Shown: positions 12,101 through 27,473, counted from the stretch's first letter. The stretch is 64,000 bases of DNA from Tetragonia tetragonoides (GCA_038025085.1 CM076144.1:34253501-34317500); one strand, 5' to 3'. The notes: generated by a model not told the origin, from the sequence alone. Translations and numbers: made by a program.

Positions 12101-13604
12101 GATTTGTTGGCAGGTCAACATTGCATAGAGTGATGGCAACCGGACAAGAACGATATTCTGTAATTCTCATTTAGTTCCTCCTTTTCTATCTCCATCCTTG
12201 TTCCTGCTTTCTTTCCCTTATTTAGTAGTATCAAGTTTACTTGCATGGTTTTGCCTTGTTAAATGTGGATGCTTTTTCTCCGTCCTTTTTCTGTCGTGTT
12301 TAACATTATCTGTGCATAGTCTGTGGATAAGCTCTCCACTTGGAAAACATTCCAGTCTTGAGATTTAGGTCTTTGTAGTTCATGCTTCATAAAGCAGAAA
12401 AGAGGATTGATGTTCGCTAATTTTTCCCTGGCTTTTGTGAGTAACATTTTTGATGTACACAAAGCTTTTTCATAGTTGTGCCGTTTTACTTGATATTTCC
12501 AGAGGTTTATTGCACAAAGGCTATATATATAACTGTGTATGCGGAAATCCCTTGTGTTTTTGTTGTGATTATTAGGTAACTCTAGTTGTAAGCCTGTAAG
12601 GCTGCATTGCTAAATTGGAGAAGTTAACCAAGGTTTATGAGGTTTCGATATCAATATCCAGAAGTGAATGAGAGATTAAGAACATTATTTGACAAACTTT
12701 AGTTAACATCTCCAAATTCACAAGGCAGATCAACTTACCCCTTGAGAACCCAAATAATCTTAACAAAAACACACATGAGATTTCCACTCAACAGTTATAT
12801 CTAAAGCCTGTGTCCAATAAACCTCTGAGAATCATAAAGTAAAACAGCACGAGTGCACGACTATGAAAAGAGCTTTTATGTACATACAAAATGTCATTTA
12901 CAAAAGCCACGGTTGAAATAGTAAGTGAACATCAATCTTCTTTCTATTTGACAATATCCACAGACTGTCATTCGAAACAGACAAGATCACAATGGTAGCA
13001 TCAGTACTTTTCGATTTAGCTAATCTGAGGGGAGCCTGAATAAGTTTTTTTTGGCTGCAGTTAGGAAATACTTACCTTGATTTAAAGATATTATGTAACC
13101 TCTAGTTGCAGCTCTTGGTTGTAAATGATATTAACAGTAGTACTCTTGACTATTACTAATATCACAGGCAGCTTTCTTCTTAGACCCGCCTGATGATTTT
13201 GTGGTCGAGTGCTTAGATAGCTGCTGCAGTAAATCAAATCCTCCAAGGTAAAATAAACTTTCTAGCTTTCCGTAATATATGGTTGTTCATTAGTTGATCT
13301 TACCTTTTTCCAATTACATTATAAATTGGATGCCAATTTCAGTATGTATACATATTCAACACTGCCTTTCAGGTTAATATTAGCACAAGTGCACATTGCA
13401 CAACACAGGCAGCAGATAAATCTAGATATGGGAGTCATAATGTACCATTAATATGGGCAATGCTGTAGTGGTAGAAGTCTCAATCCTATGACTTCTATGA
13501 CGACGAGTTAACTTAACCCGGCCTCTTACATCCTTGATTGCAGATTTCCTCCAATCCGCGCTGGGGACTACCTTCAAGAGCGTTTCAGGCTCACAAATGG
13601 ATAG
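6127..13604 (+). CDS. 2-oxoglutarate/Fe(II)-dependent dioxygenase, tandem copy 1 (11 exons)
   Basis: Exons: 6127-6225, 9951-10140, 10622-10696, 10859-10910, 11042-11163, 11385-11485, 11556-11614, 11916-11972, 12114-12159, 13168-13247, 13544-13604. They join in frame to 313 aa. The N-terminal DIOX_N domain (LPIIDLTAPDR, GFFYVVNHGVD) is followed by the 2OG-Fe(II) oxygenase core. The iron ligands are HSD in exon 6 and the distal His in RSTLHRV (exon 9); the 2-oxoglutarate clamp Arg/Ser is in ERYS. It resembles the soluble Arabidopsis group At3g50210/At3g49630 (recalled from memory, not searched). The substrate is unknown. Intron 1 carries an antisense LTR element (6431-9404), and intron 6 begins with GC instead of GT. 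The paralog at 21453 has the same exon phases throughout. The frame is intact, so the gene is likely functional if intron 1 is spliced. Confidence 0.93.
6426..6430. repeat. 5-bp target site duplication of the gag-only LTR element (left copy)
   Basis: ATCTT directly before the LTR start TGTTGGGG; repeated at 9405-9409 directly after the other LTR end. Five bases is the normal Copia integrase duplication. Confidence 0.88.
6431..7205 (-). repeat. 3' LTR of the gag-only element
   Basis: 775 bp, TG...CA termini, near-identical to 8632-9404. Differences seen include GCGAATC/GCGGATC, CTCGCAAG/CTCACAAG, TTCGACCTTCC/TTCGGCCTTAC and GGGCGTT/GGGTGTT. It contains a CT/TTTTC-rich stretch near 7060-7140. 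The gag stop codon lies in its last bases. Confidence 0.9.
7200..8549 (-). CDS. Gag-protease polyprotein of the non-autonomous Copia element
   Basis: The ATG at 8549 begins MSGSVPKFEIPLFDG and gives 449 aa. The frame is open upstream to 8717, but that part crosses the primer binding site and LTR. Domains: a Copia gag (UBN2/RVT-2 gag type) over about residues 1-210; a basic RS-rich linker; one CCHC zinc knuckle CYYCGEKGHIQSRC near residue 240; then a retropepsin-like region with active site WVLDSGASVHIC near residue 310, followed by a GAG-pre-integrase-like tail that stops short of an integrase. The stop codon TGA at 7200-7202 lies inside the 3' LTR, so the coding frame runs through the polypurine tract. 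It is uninterrupted, so a Gag protein could still be made. Confidence 0.88.
   Translation of the reverse strand: MSGSVPKFEIPLFDGKINFTVWKSTVEDLLVQQNLDEALDETKPSGVTDAQWTSKKKKAVSTIRLAMAPEIKYNYLTETDPKKLLDKLQSVYASKSLTNKLCLRYELYQLKMEQGTALQDHINSFNQLVCQLRNADEKISDQEEALLLLASLPKSYRPIVQTLLVGRTEITLDEAMTVLRENDRMMLQVDGVSPSDGGDRVLAAEVSERGRNHERRGGGPRSRSKSRARDFSNMECYYCGEKGHIQSRCLKMRDDLKSFKQLQEKMGKAKIDDDSGSSNVIMSCDGNKELFLASNNEGKESKESWVLDSGASVHICRDQSMFDTLCQDGEYGDINMGSGKLKVKGMGSIRIELHGGVTRTFHNVRYVPDARVNVISLGELTSQGCRYIGTGRWCKVYCGATLIVQGRKAENNLCYVEGHCVGRSKTVKKKVRFSDKVEVFGDLGRGRIC
8632..9404 (-). repeat. 5' LTR of the gag-only element
   Basis: 773 bp, near-identical to 6431-7205. The tRNA-iMet primer binding site lies at 8619-8630, one base from the LTR, which identifies this copy as the 5' LTR on the minus strand. 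Confidence 0.9.
9405..9409. repeat. 5-bp target site duplication of the gag-only LTR element (right copy)
   Basis: ATCTT, matching 6426-6430. Confidence 0.85.
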
Positions 13605-14709
13605 AGTACACCCAAGAGCATGGGTTCTTCGACACTCTGGGTGTTGAAGAAGATTGTATGCATGTATATCAGTATATTTGATCGAGGAAAATGCGCATAG
13701 TTGGTGCATGACCACTGCAAGTTTTTATCTGAGTATGTGCTCGGTAACATTCGTTGGATGAATGTACAATCACAAACATATCATTTGAGTTTAAACCCAA
13801 GTTTATTCGAGGAAAATGTATAAGTATGACCTCAGCAATCCATTTCTCTATTGAAAGCTATTATCTTATGATTAACAAATGGCTAAAAAACAAAAATAAT
13901 ATTTTGAGTTTTTTTTTCCTCATTAAAAGAAATGTGCGAGTAAATGACTACCTAGATACCGCTCGTTCTCGTATTCAACGAAGCATATATCGAACTGGGG
14001 ACAAGTATAATTCCTAAGTGAGCAAATACAATACATGACGGGGGGTTAGGGAATCGAATATAAGGCAAGGGGATTAGAGAATGCGATTGATAACCTTGTC
14101 AAATCCTTAAAAGTAAGTTTAAAACCACTTCACTATCAACTTTAATGGTTGTTGAGTTTTTTATCTTAATTGAAAAGATCAAAAGATGGAAAACTCCCCA
14201 CAAATCCACCATTAGGTAGGATATCGATATGAGTGGTTAATTAAATAAGGGTCAAATTATTGTGTACGGATACTGTTGCTACTGTATACTCCCAGTCCTA
14301 ACTGTCCGAAGAAACCATAGCAATTCAACCTACTCTCAAGTTTATCTTAGGCTTGGTTTAGTTGGGGTAAAAACAGTTTTCGTAGAAAATAGTTTTCCCA
14401 TTTTTCGTTGTTTGGTTTACAATTAGAAGGAAAATGGTTTTCAGGGGAAAAGCATTTCACCTACATAGGTGTAAATGTTTTCCCTTCAAAATGAAGGAAA
14501 AACGGTTTTCTGTTGGTGGGACACTATGTCTCCGGAGCACTAATAGTGGACTTGATCATTGGATTTGGTTGTCGGGACATCGGGCCATAAAAACAAACTC
14601 GCACTCGACTTGAATGGGCCTCGGGCTGAACTTTCGGGCCACTTTCTCAATATTGTTTTTTTTCTTCAAATAAGTAAAATTTTTGACTCCGATATGCTTT
14701 TGAGGTGAT
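13605..14709. other. Intergenic, downstream of dioxygenase copy 1
   Basis: The 3' flank of the first dioxygenase gene. It contains a diverged SINE-like stretch (about 13909-14090). At 14345-14520 there is a GGAAAAC/GTTTTCC-rich stretch with TTGTTTGGTT that resembles the DNA at 21157-21300 on the far side of the MuDR-like element, in inverted orientation. No gene was seen. Confidence 0.5.
13909..14090 (-). mobile_element. Diverged tRNA-derived SINE-like fragment
   Basis: This stretch parallels the SINE copies at 59045-59336 and 61359-61651: a T-run with CTCAT, then GTGCGAGTAAATG (compare GTGCAAGTAAATGGCG), CGTTCTCGTATTCAACGAAGCATATA (compare CTCGTATTCAATAGCGAACATATC), AGTATAATTCCTA, and a degraded box B like GGAATCGAATA. 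It has diverged a great deal, and no target duplication was found. Confidence 0.45.
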
Positions 14710-14768
14710 TTTTTTTTTAATCCAACTAACTTTTCGAGATCGACACAACTATGTTAGTCGATTTTATT
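14710..14768. repeat. 59-bp direct repeat flanking the MuDR-like element (left copy)
   Basis: Nine Ts followed by AATCCAACTAACTTTTCGAG and ending in GTTAGTCGATTTTATT. It is identical over 59 bases to 21098-21156. The two copies sit immediately outside the element's ends. This is far longer than the ~9-bp duplication expected of Mutator transposition. Confidence 0.85.
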
Positions 14769-14826
14769 AAATACCGCCCCTTTTTACTATGCTAAATACC
14801 GCCCCCCCAATTTCCAATTTTACCCT
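14769..14826 (+). repeat. Left terminal inverted repeat of the MuDR-like element
   Basis: AAATACCGCCCC, then about 16 bases later TAAATACCGCCCCCCC and AATTTCCAATTTTACCC. The right end, complemented, has AAATGCCGCCCC, TACCGCCCCCC and AATTTCAATTTTGCCC in the same order with similar spacing. The similarity is clear but imperfect. Confidence 0.75.
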
Positions 14827-14953
14827 CACCCCTCTTCCTCACTCACTCTCACTCATCCTCTCTTCCTCACTCACTCTCACTCATCCTCTCTTCCTCACTC
14901 ATCCTCACCACCACAACATCACACCGGCAACCACCACCACCACCACCACGACC

Positions 14954-15358
14954 ATGTCAAGTGCTAGCGGCAGCGGAGGCAGAGGTTTCGACAGCGAGGG
15001 AGGCGGCGATCGACGGCGCGGGGGGGTAACTTTTCGAATTTTTTTTTTTTTTTGTTTGAATTGAATTTTTTTTGCCTTGAATTGAATATTTTTTGCCTTG
15101 AATTGAATCGTGAAGTTATGAATAGAAGTTGTGTTTTTGTTTTTTTTTTTTTGCGTCGATCGTCTGCCGATCTCGACTCACCCAAGGGTGAGTCATCTGC
15201 CGATCTTGACTCGCCCAAGGGTAGTCGTCGGTCGCAGACGACTCACCCTTGGGTGAGTCGCCGGTCTGAGGCGACTCACCCAAGGGTGAGTCGAGATCGG
15301 CCGACGACTCACCCTTGGGTGAGTCGTCTGAGACCAGACGACCGACACAAAAAAAAAA

Positions 15359-15406
<48 letters not shown>

Positions 15407-15465
15407 TATTGTTATTATTATTATTATTTATTGTTATTATTATTATTATTATTAATTATTGTTTA

Positions 15466-15543
<78 letters not shown>

Positions 15544-15547
15544 TATC

Positions 15548-15601
<54 letters not shown>

Positions 15602-17571
15602 GATTATTGTTTAATTAATTAAAAATGTGAAATGATAGATGGGAGGAGCCGGTAAATCGGTGCCTCGGTTATTTAGTGAACTAGCTGGTTCAGGACCGCG
15701 TCACACGAGGACGCGCGGGATTGATGCCTCTGTACGAAGACAGAGAGAGGCAGTTCGGATGAGGGAGATGACTGCTGAGCAAGACGATTACGCAACTAGC
15801 GAGTTCTACTCCGGTGAGCAAGACGATGATCAGATTGGCGTCGAATTATCCTCAGATTGGCGCGTGGTGAAGGGTAGAGGCGGTAGGTTTGTTAGTACTG
15901 GGTCGTCCAGTACTGGCAAACGATCTAGAGCGGAGGACGACACTACGTGGCTTGTTACAGAGCCTGTGCCCGGTGGGCCGGCGGATGATAGCGTCATACC
16001 GAGCTTCCTGGGCCACGTAGCGTCTCGTATGTGGAATGGAGAGATGAGGGGTCTCTTGAAGTGTCAGAACCGATGGAATGTCTGTCAGCGACTGAGTCAG
16101 TGGCGAGCGGAGATGTCGGCCGAGATGAGGGCCCAGATCGAGGGGACTGGGTTATCACACCTGGCAGACATTATGTTCAGACATATTGACTTCCCCCTGA
16201 TATCTGCATTCGTGGAAAGGTGGAAGCCGGATACGAACTCGTTCCACATGCCGTTCGGAGAGATGACGATCATGTTGCACGATGTATGGCATATTCTTCG
16301 GATTCCTGTAGACGGAGAGCTCGTTTCCAATGAGGGACGGGATGGGCAGCTGCAGACGGCGGCCATGGAGGTTCTCGGGGTCAGCCCAGAAGAACTGATG
16401 TGTAGCCACTGGCAGGGCAGTGCGGTCCTCACGGAGTCGGTTTTTGAGCTTTGCCGTGAGCAAATAGATGACATCCAGGCGACAGCTTGGATGTGGTTAC
16501 TTATTGGATCCACCTTGTTTGTCGACAAGAGTGGTAACCGTATTAGACCCTCCTGCGTGATGGAGGTGATGGACGACGGTGTCGATACGGTGCATGACTT
16601 CTCTTGGGGATCTGCTGCCCTCGCCTTTCTATATCGTCAGCTCGGTATAGCTAGTCGCGGGGATTCTCAGGGCATCTGCGGATGCCTAACTCTCCTGCAG
16701 GCATGGATATACGAGTACTTTCCCTGCTTCCGACCTCATCGGGAGCGGATGGTTGTCGGGGACGACGAGGCTCCCCGTGCGTCCGTATGGAGTGCCCTGG
16801 CTGAGGGCAAGGACATGGGTCGACTGGACTCCTTACGTAGACGCTTGGATCATCTGCGAGCGACAGAGGTACGTCATTTAGTTATTGGTGTTCATGATTT
16901 ATTTCGTCGTTTGCTATGTTTTTTTACTTCACCGTAACTTTCAACATTTCTACGTAGGTGGTGTGGCTGCCGTACGGTTCTAACCCGGCAGTATCTGTAC
17001 CGAGGACTGTATTCATGGGGTGGCTACAATATCGGGATATTATCGAACCGTACATGCCTGGTCGTTGTTTACGACAAATCGGGTACGTACAGAGTATCCC
17101 AACCCCGATCTTTAGGCCAGTCAAAGCGATCAGGTCATGGAGCAGTCGTTCGTACAAGGTTGTCTTCCCCGAACGGATCTCATCTGATGCTTGGCGTATG
17201 TTCCCGGGATTTTACATTCTTGGTCTCCATGGGTTTCAGGCATCCACGTCAGATCCCACAGCATGTACGGATGACTACCTCGCATGGTACTACCTTCACT
17301 CCCACCCTCGGCTGATATGTGACGCTGCAGCATATGTGATTCCTCCACGATCCAACAGCGATTATGTAAGTGATTAACTAAACTAAAATATATATTTTTT
17401 TTTTACGTATTACATATCTCTGAACTCACACTCATTGTTACTTTTTTGCAGTGGGTGAATCGTCTAGCCGTCTTACATGAGCAGGCCATTACTTTGATTC
17501 CTCCGGAGCAAGCGGAAGGTTCTCGATCCCAAATGGACGAGTATATGAGAGATTGGCGGGCTGCCAAATGA
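14954..17571 (+). CDS. Plant mobile domain (PMD, MAIN-like) protein encoded in the MuDR-like element
   Basis: Exons 14954-15025, 15639-16868, 16958-17365, 17452-17571, all joined in phase 0, give 609 aa. If the first exon is not used, an ATG at 15639 gives 585 aa. The protein has a Gly/Ser/Arg-rich start, an acidic stretch, then the plant mobile domain (PF10536 type). Visible PMD hallmarks are FPLISAFVERWKPDTNSFH, GEMTIMLHDVWHILRIPVDG, a cysteine- and tryptophan-containing middle, and VWLPYGSNP in exon 3. Arabidopsis MAIN and MAIL1 carry this domain and act in gene and transposon silencing; TE-encoded PMDs are known. Its role for the transposon is inference: it occupies the position of mudrB, the accessory gene of MuDR. 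Codon use is more GC-rich than in the surrounding genes. No lesion was seen. Confidence 0.85.
15150..15346 (+). repeat. Left palindrome array in intron 1 of the PMD gene
   Basis: Five units of the 20-bp near-perfect palindrome GACTCACCC-AA/TT-GGGTGAGTC between 15175 and 15324; unit two is degenerate. They are separated by spacers that are themselves related (CGTCTGCCGATCTC, GTCGTCGGTCGCAGAC, GTCGTCTGAGACCAGAC). Neighbouring units alternate in orientation, so much larger hairpins can form. A matching array lies at 20625-20830 at the other end of the element. Confidence 0.85.
15359..15606 (+). repeat. ATT trinucleotide tract in intron 1 of the PMD gene
   Basis: About 240 bp of almost pure ATT/TTA repeats with a few GTT interruptions, directly between the palindrome array and the exon 2 acceptor at 15638. 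The mirror-image AAT tract is at 20537-20600. Confidence 0.9.
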
Positions 17572-17849
17572 TGTATTGACCCTAGATGAATTTGTTATTA
17601 TAAGAGTTTCATTGTTATTGTTATTATTTATTTGTGTTATTGTAATTTGTTGTTTCTTATTTACATTTTTTGTTTTATTGTAATTTGTTGTTTTATTTAC
17701 CTCCAATAATCACGACCACTCTCCACATGCAAAATATAACAATCACACAAAAATGTGACAATGATATAAGTATAACAATCACGCAAAACATTCAATTACG
17801 TCGACCTCGCTAAACGATCCCAATGTGCTCTTCGCGTAACATACATTTG

Positions 17850-20537
17850 CTACCAACCAGCGACACTATCAGAACGGAAAGTAAACCATGCTTCGCATAT
17901 CGGAGGAACAGGGAAATCTGAGGCTAAATCCAGACGGATATAATGGGAATACGAATCACCTAAATGACACATGATAATTTCCCTACTTGGACGTGTAGCA
18001 GTCGAAGGTGCTTGGAACGGTATCACTGTGTAACAAGAATATAACCCCCTTCCGCTGCCGTATCCGAATAACATAATCGCTGCATTGAAGAGGTTGGCAA
18101 TCGGGAACAAATCCTCAATTACTGTCATCCAGTGATCATCGTTACACGCACCTCCGTCCCACATAATACGGCGGTAACCAGCGTCGACCCCTTCAACGTA
18201 TAAGTTTTCGTACAATGCTCGGTTAGCTAAGAGTTCGTGTGCAATGCAAACTCTCGCCACTCGCCATTGCAATTGGTCTCCGAAAATGTAGTCCGCAATG
18301 ACATGGAAACCGCAATTACCATCCCCAAGCACATCGAGATATCCTTCAATGAAAGGTACGATGATTCCCGGAATTTTGTTAACATGATAGAATTCAGTGA
18401 TATCTATTGCTTGTCCAGCTGCAAGACAATATAATAGAAAGTCAATAATAGTACTTATCAAAAAGTAACAACATTATGTACATGTTAATAAATTATGGGT
18501 TTTCATACCAGTACTGTTTACGAAGTTACTCGATGAGGATGAGGTACGACCACGCCCGCGGCTCGAACTGGATGACCTAGGGCGACCACGACCCCTCTGG
18601 GAGTACTCCCATGAACTAGGATCACGTCTGGTAGAGGAACTCCCTCTCGGTCGACCTCTGACTGTCGTGTTCGCTTCCGGCTCGACGTAACTCGCTTCCT
18701 CAGGATGAAGCTGCTCATTCATAAGGACAGATATGTTGCGCACAACTGCCGGGTCGCTTGAGTTAACCTCGTCGACCAGAGACCGAAAGTATCGATGGTC
18801 CTCAGATGGATGCTCAGTCATGTCAAGCGTAGCTATCTCCACTGCATCACTAATAACGAGTGTTCGCCAAAATTTGTGGACACTATTCAAGCTAATTGGC
18901 GTGCCCGTATCCGTGGCCGTTTTCAACTCACACGCACACGGGATCTGATGAGTGGATCTCAATACACAACCACAACGATCAAATACTTGGTGACTCAATT
19001 CTCTCATCCTGTTCAGCTCAGCCAATAATATTTGTAAGCAGTAATGGGAAACATACCCGGTCAGATAGTTGAATGGGAAACCCGAGTACACCACACTTCT
19101 TCGTCTTCTGCACTCTTCAAGTGTGTACTTGATCTCAGTTATTTGTAACTCGATTGACTTGTTGACCTTGTTCCAAACATTGTCCAAAGCTCCAGTTGAG
19201 GAGTTCAACCACTGTTTTAGCGCGGCATGTGCACTCTCCACCCTGCAAGTCGTAGTGTTGCCAAGGTGTAGCACCTTATTCGTCCACGCAGCCACAAACA
19301 TCTCTTTGTGTCTCAGCCAGGTCTCCTCTACATAGGATATCACGTGAGGGTAAGTCCTCCAACTAACCTTCATCGTACGCACTGCTCTATCGTACGCAGC
19401 TTCTGTGGAAGCTTCCATGATAATTTTCCACCTCCCATTCTTGAACCTCTGCGCGACGGCCTTATCTTTTCCACAAAGTCTGTACACTTTGTCTTCAACG
19501 ACTTTGTTAATGTGCCATGTACAGAGCAAATGGGCACTCTCGAGAAATATCTCTCTAATAGGTGTCATCAACCCTAGCTCACGATCGGTCACAATTGTTG
19601 TTGGGTGTACATCATTTCCAATAAGCATCCTCAACTTATCTAAGACCCACGCATAGCTTACCTGAGTCTCATCCTTCATAATGGCATAAGCTATGAGGAA
19701 GTTCTTATTGGTTGGAGTCATCCCCACTATCTCAACAAACGGCATCTTATACTTGTTTGTTTTGTACGTGGAATCTAATCCAATCAACCAACGAAAAGAC
19801 CGAAGTAACTGAATTGATGTAGGGTGTGCCATGAACACGTGAGTTACCTCATTAGTAGCTCGGTCGGCTCTTGTCCAATGTACGTACTTATTCGCCACAG
19901 CTAAATGATGAAACTGACCAATGACATCTCTCTCTTCAAAATCAAGTTTCCTTATACGATCTCTGTGGTTGTACACATGTCGTCTAGTTGCATTGTCCTC
20001 GGGAAATTTTTCCTTAATCGCGGCCAAGATAGCACATGGCTTTGTTTGTGCCGAAGTCATGTCACGAACGAGTTTCTTTGACCCAGGACTAAGACCACTC
20101 ATCTGACGATATCCCTCAGGATACACAGCAAAGTCATGGTTGTGCGTACCCCTAGTCCCAGGCAATGTGACAATCATCCAACTACTGGACCCATACACTT
20201 GCCGAGCTCTCAACTGGAACGTACATTTACAAGCCTTTGTTTTCGATTTCTTCCGAGCAGCAGTATCTAAGTCTCTTAATTCCCCTCTGTAGCGTTCACC
20301 TCGATTGCATGTTAACAATTTTACGCTTCCACTCTTCTTGTGTGACGAAATTATCAACTCAAACCCGATAGTAAGTGCAATTTGTTTTGCCCAATTAATT
20401 GCATCTGTATCACTATCAAATAACTCATCAGTGACGAAATGCGTACTGTAGTCAACACCATCACCACCGAACCGCTCCAAAGGAATCTAACGAAAACAAC
20501 GAAAACAATATTAGCTTAATCTTAAATTCAAACAATA

Positions 20538-20594
<57 letters not shown>

Positions 20595-20910
20595 TAATAA
20601 TTTTTTTTTTGTGTCTGTCGGTCGTCGATCTCGACTCACCCTTGGGTGAGTCGTCTGCTACAGGCGACCAACCCAAGGGTGAGTCGTCTATTGATCTCGA
20701 CTCGCCCAATGGTGAGTCGCCTGTAGCGGACGACTCACCCAAGGGTGAGTCGAGATCGACAGACGACTCCCCTTGGTTGGGTCGCCTGTAGCAGACGACT
20801 CACCCAAGGGTGAGTCGAAAATCTCAGACGACCGTGCAAAAAAAATGCGCAAAAAAAATTAATTTTACCTCCGCCACCGTCGACGGCACTTCTGGATCGC
20901 CGGCAGACAT
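17850..20910 (-). CDS. MULE transposase fused to an OTU cysteine protease domain
   Basis: Exons (minus) 20910-20869, 20486-18509, 18418-17850 give 862 aa. Exon 1 encodes MSAGDPEVPSTVAE and ends at a GTAAAA donor. Exon 2 begins after TTAG at 20487; its frame is closed upstream by that TAG, so an upstream exon is required. Domains: FAR1-like N-terminal zinc-binding region (CNRGERYR...CKCTFQLRA); MULE transposase core with D in IGLDSTYK, D in IVTDRELG and E in CRVESAHAALK; a CTWHINK motif; a SWIM-like finger (RCGCVLRSTHQIPCACEL); a Ser/Arg/Gly-rich linker; then in exon 3 an OTU protease fold with Cys in GDGNCGFHV and His in SYSHYIRLD. Intron 2 is phase 1 and rejoins the linker to the OTU domain as NST-AGQ. 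The OTU activity (deubiquitination) is inferred from catalytic residues only. Confidence 0.87.
20537..20600 (-). repeat. AAT trinucleotide tract in intron 1 of the transposase gene
   Basis: About 64 bp of AAT repeats, followed by a T-run, next to the exon 2 acceptor. It mirrors the longer ATT tract at 15359-15606. Confidence 0.9.
20625..20830 (-). repeat. Right palindrome array in intron 1 of the transposase gene
   Basis: Six units of the palindrome GACTCACCC-WW-GGGTGAGTC between 20633 and 20816; units two, three and five are degenerate. Spacers such as GTCGCCTGTAGCAGACGAC are themselves inverted between units. The array's outer flank TCTCAGACGACCG matches the left array's GTCTGAGACCAGACGACCG. 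Confidence 0.85.
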
Positions 20911-21037
20911 CCGCGGGTTGCTTGAGTGAATGTTGATGAAGGTTGGGTATGAGAGTGGGTGGTAGAGTGGGAGAGAAGTAGTGTGAGAGTTAGAGAGAGA
21001 GAGAGGGAGAGAGGATGAGTGAAAAATTAAAAAAGGG

Positions 21038-21097
21038 CAAAATTGAAATTTTGGGGGGCGGTACCTAGTAATTTAGGGGCGGCATTTAGTAACACCC
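21038..21097 (-). repeat. Right terminal inverted repeat of the MuDR-like element
   Basis: Complement of the left end: GGGCAAAATTGAAATTTTGG, GGGGCGGTACC and GGGGCGGCATTTAGTAACACC. It extends about ten bases beyond the clear homology to the left end, so the exact boundary is uncertain by some bases. Confidence 0.72.
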
Positions 21098-21156
21098 TTT
21101 TTTTTTAATCCAACTAACTTTTCGAGATCGACACAACTATGTTAGTCGATTTTATT
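21098..21156. repeat. 59-bp direct repeat flanking the MuDR-like element (right copy)
   Basis: Identical to 14710-14768 over all 59 bases (nine Ts, AATCCAACTAACTTTTCGAG ... GTCGATTTTATT). Confidence 0.85.
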
Positions 21157-21452
21157 TTTCATAAAAAATAATTTTTTAGGAAAATTGTTTTCCGTTGTAA
21201 CCAAACAACAAAAAATGTGAACGAAAATACATTTCACACTGAAAATAACTTTTGAGTTGAAAACGATTTTCCGCAAAACCAAAAATATGTTTTTTTTTGG
21301 GCCGGACATTAAAAAGTTCGATGGGAACTACTGGCATGTAAAAACTTGCGAAGAAACCAAGTCGGACTACTAGTACGGAGTACTAATTTAACCAGAACTC
21401 TAGGACTTAGGAGAGAGAGAGAGAGAACGTGAGAGAGCAGAGGAGAAAGACC

Positions 21453-27473
<6,021 letters not shown>

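Larger units (their letters stand above)
14769..21097. mobile_element. MuDR-like (MULE) DNA transposon carrying a plant mobile domain gene and a transposase-OTU gene
   Basis: A 6.3-kb element. The ends are inverted repeats built on AAATACCGCCCC...TACCGCCCCCC at the left and their complements (GGGGGGCGGTACC...GGGGCGGCATTT) at the right. Inside are two convergent multi-exon genes, one starting near each end: PMD protein on + (14954-17571) and MULE transposase-OTU on - (20910-17850). They are separated by 278 bp. The first introns of both hold palindrome arrays and ATT/AAT tracts in mirror-image order. Both coding sequences are intact as I reconstruct them, so the element may be autonomous. It lies between tandem dioxygenase genes. 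This layout matches that of maize MuDR (mudrA/mudrB convergent from each end), which supports the assignment. Confidence 0.88.

Noticed and set aside
15052..15622. Long open frames rich in Leu/Tyr/Ile across the ATT tract
   Set aside because: Trinucleotide repeats stay open in every frame by composition. The region lies in an intron of the PMD gene and also encodes the palindrome array.
16097..16528. Open frames antisense to the PMD gene
   Set aside because: Shadow frames of a GC-rich coding exon; no motif and no start context.
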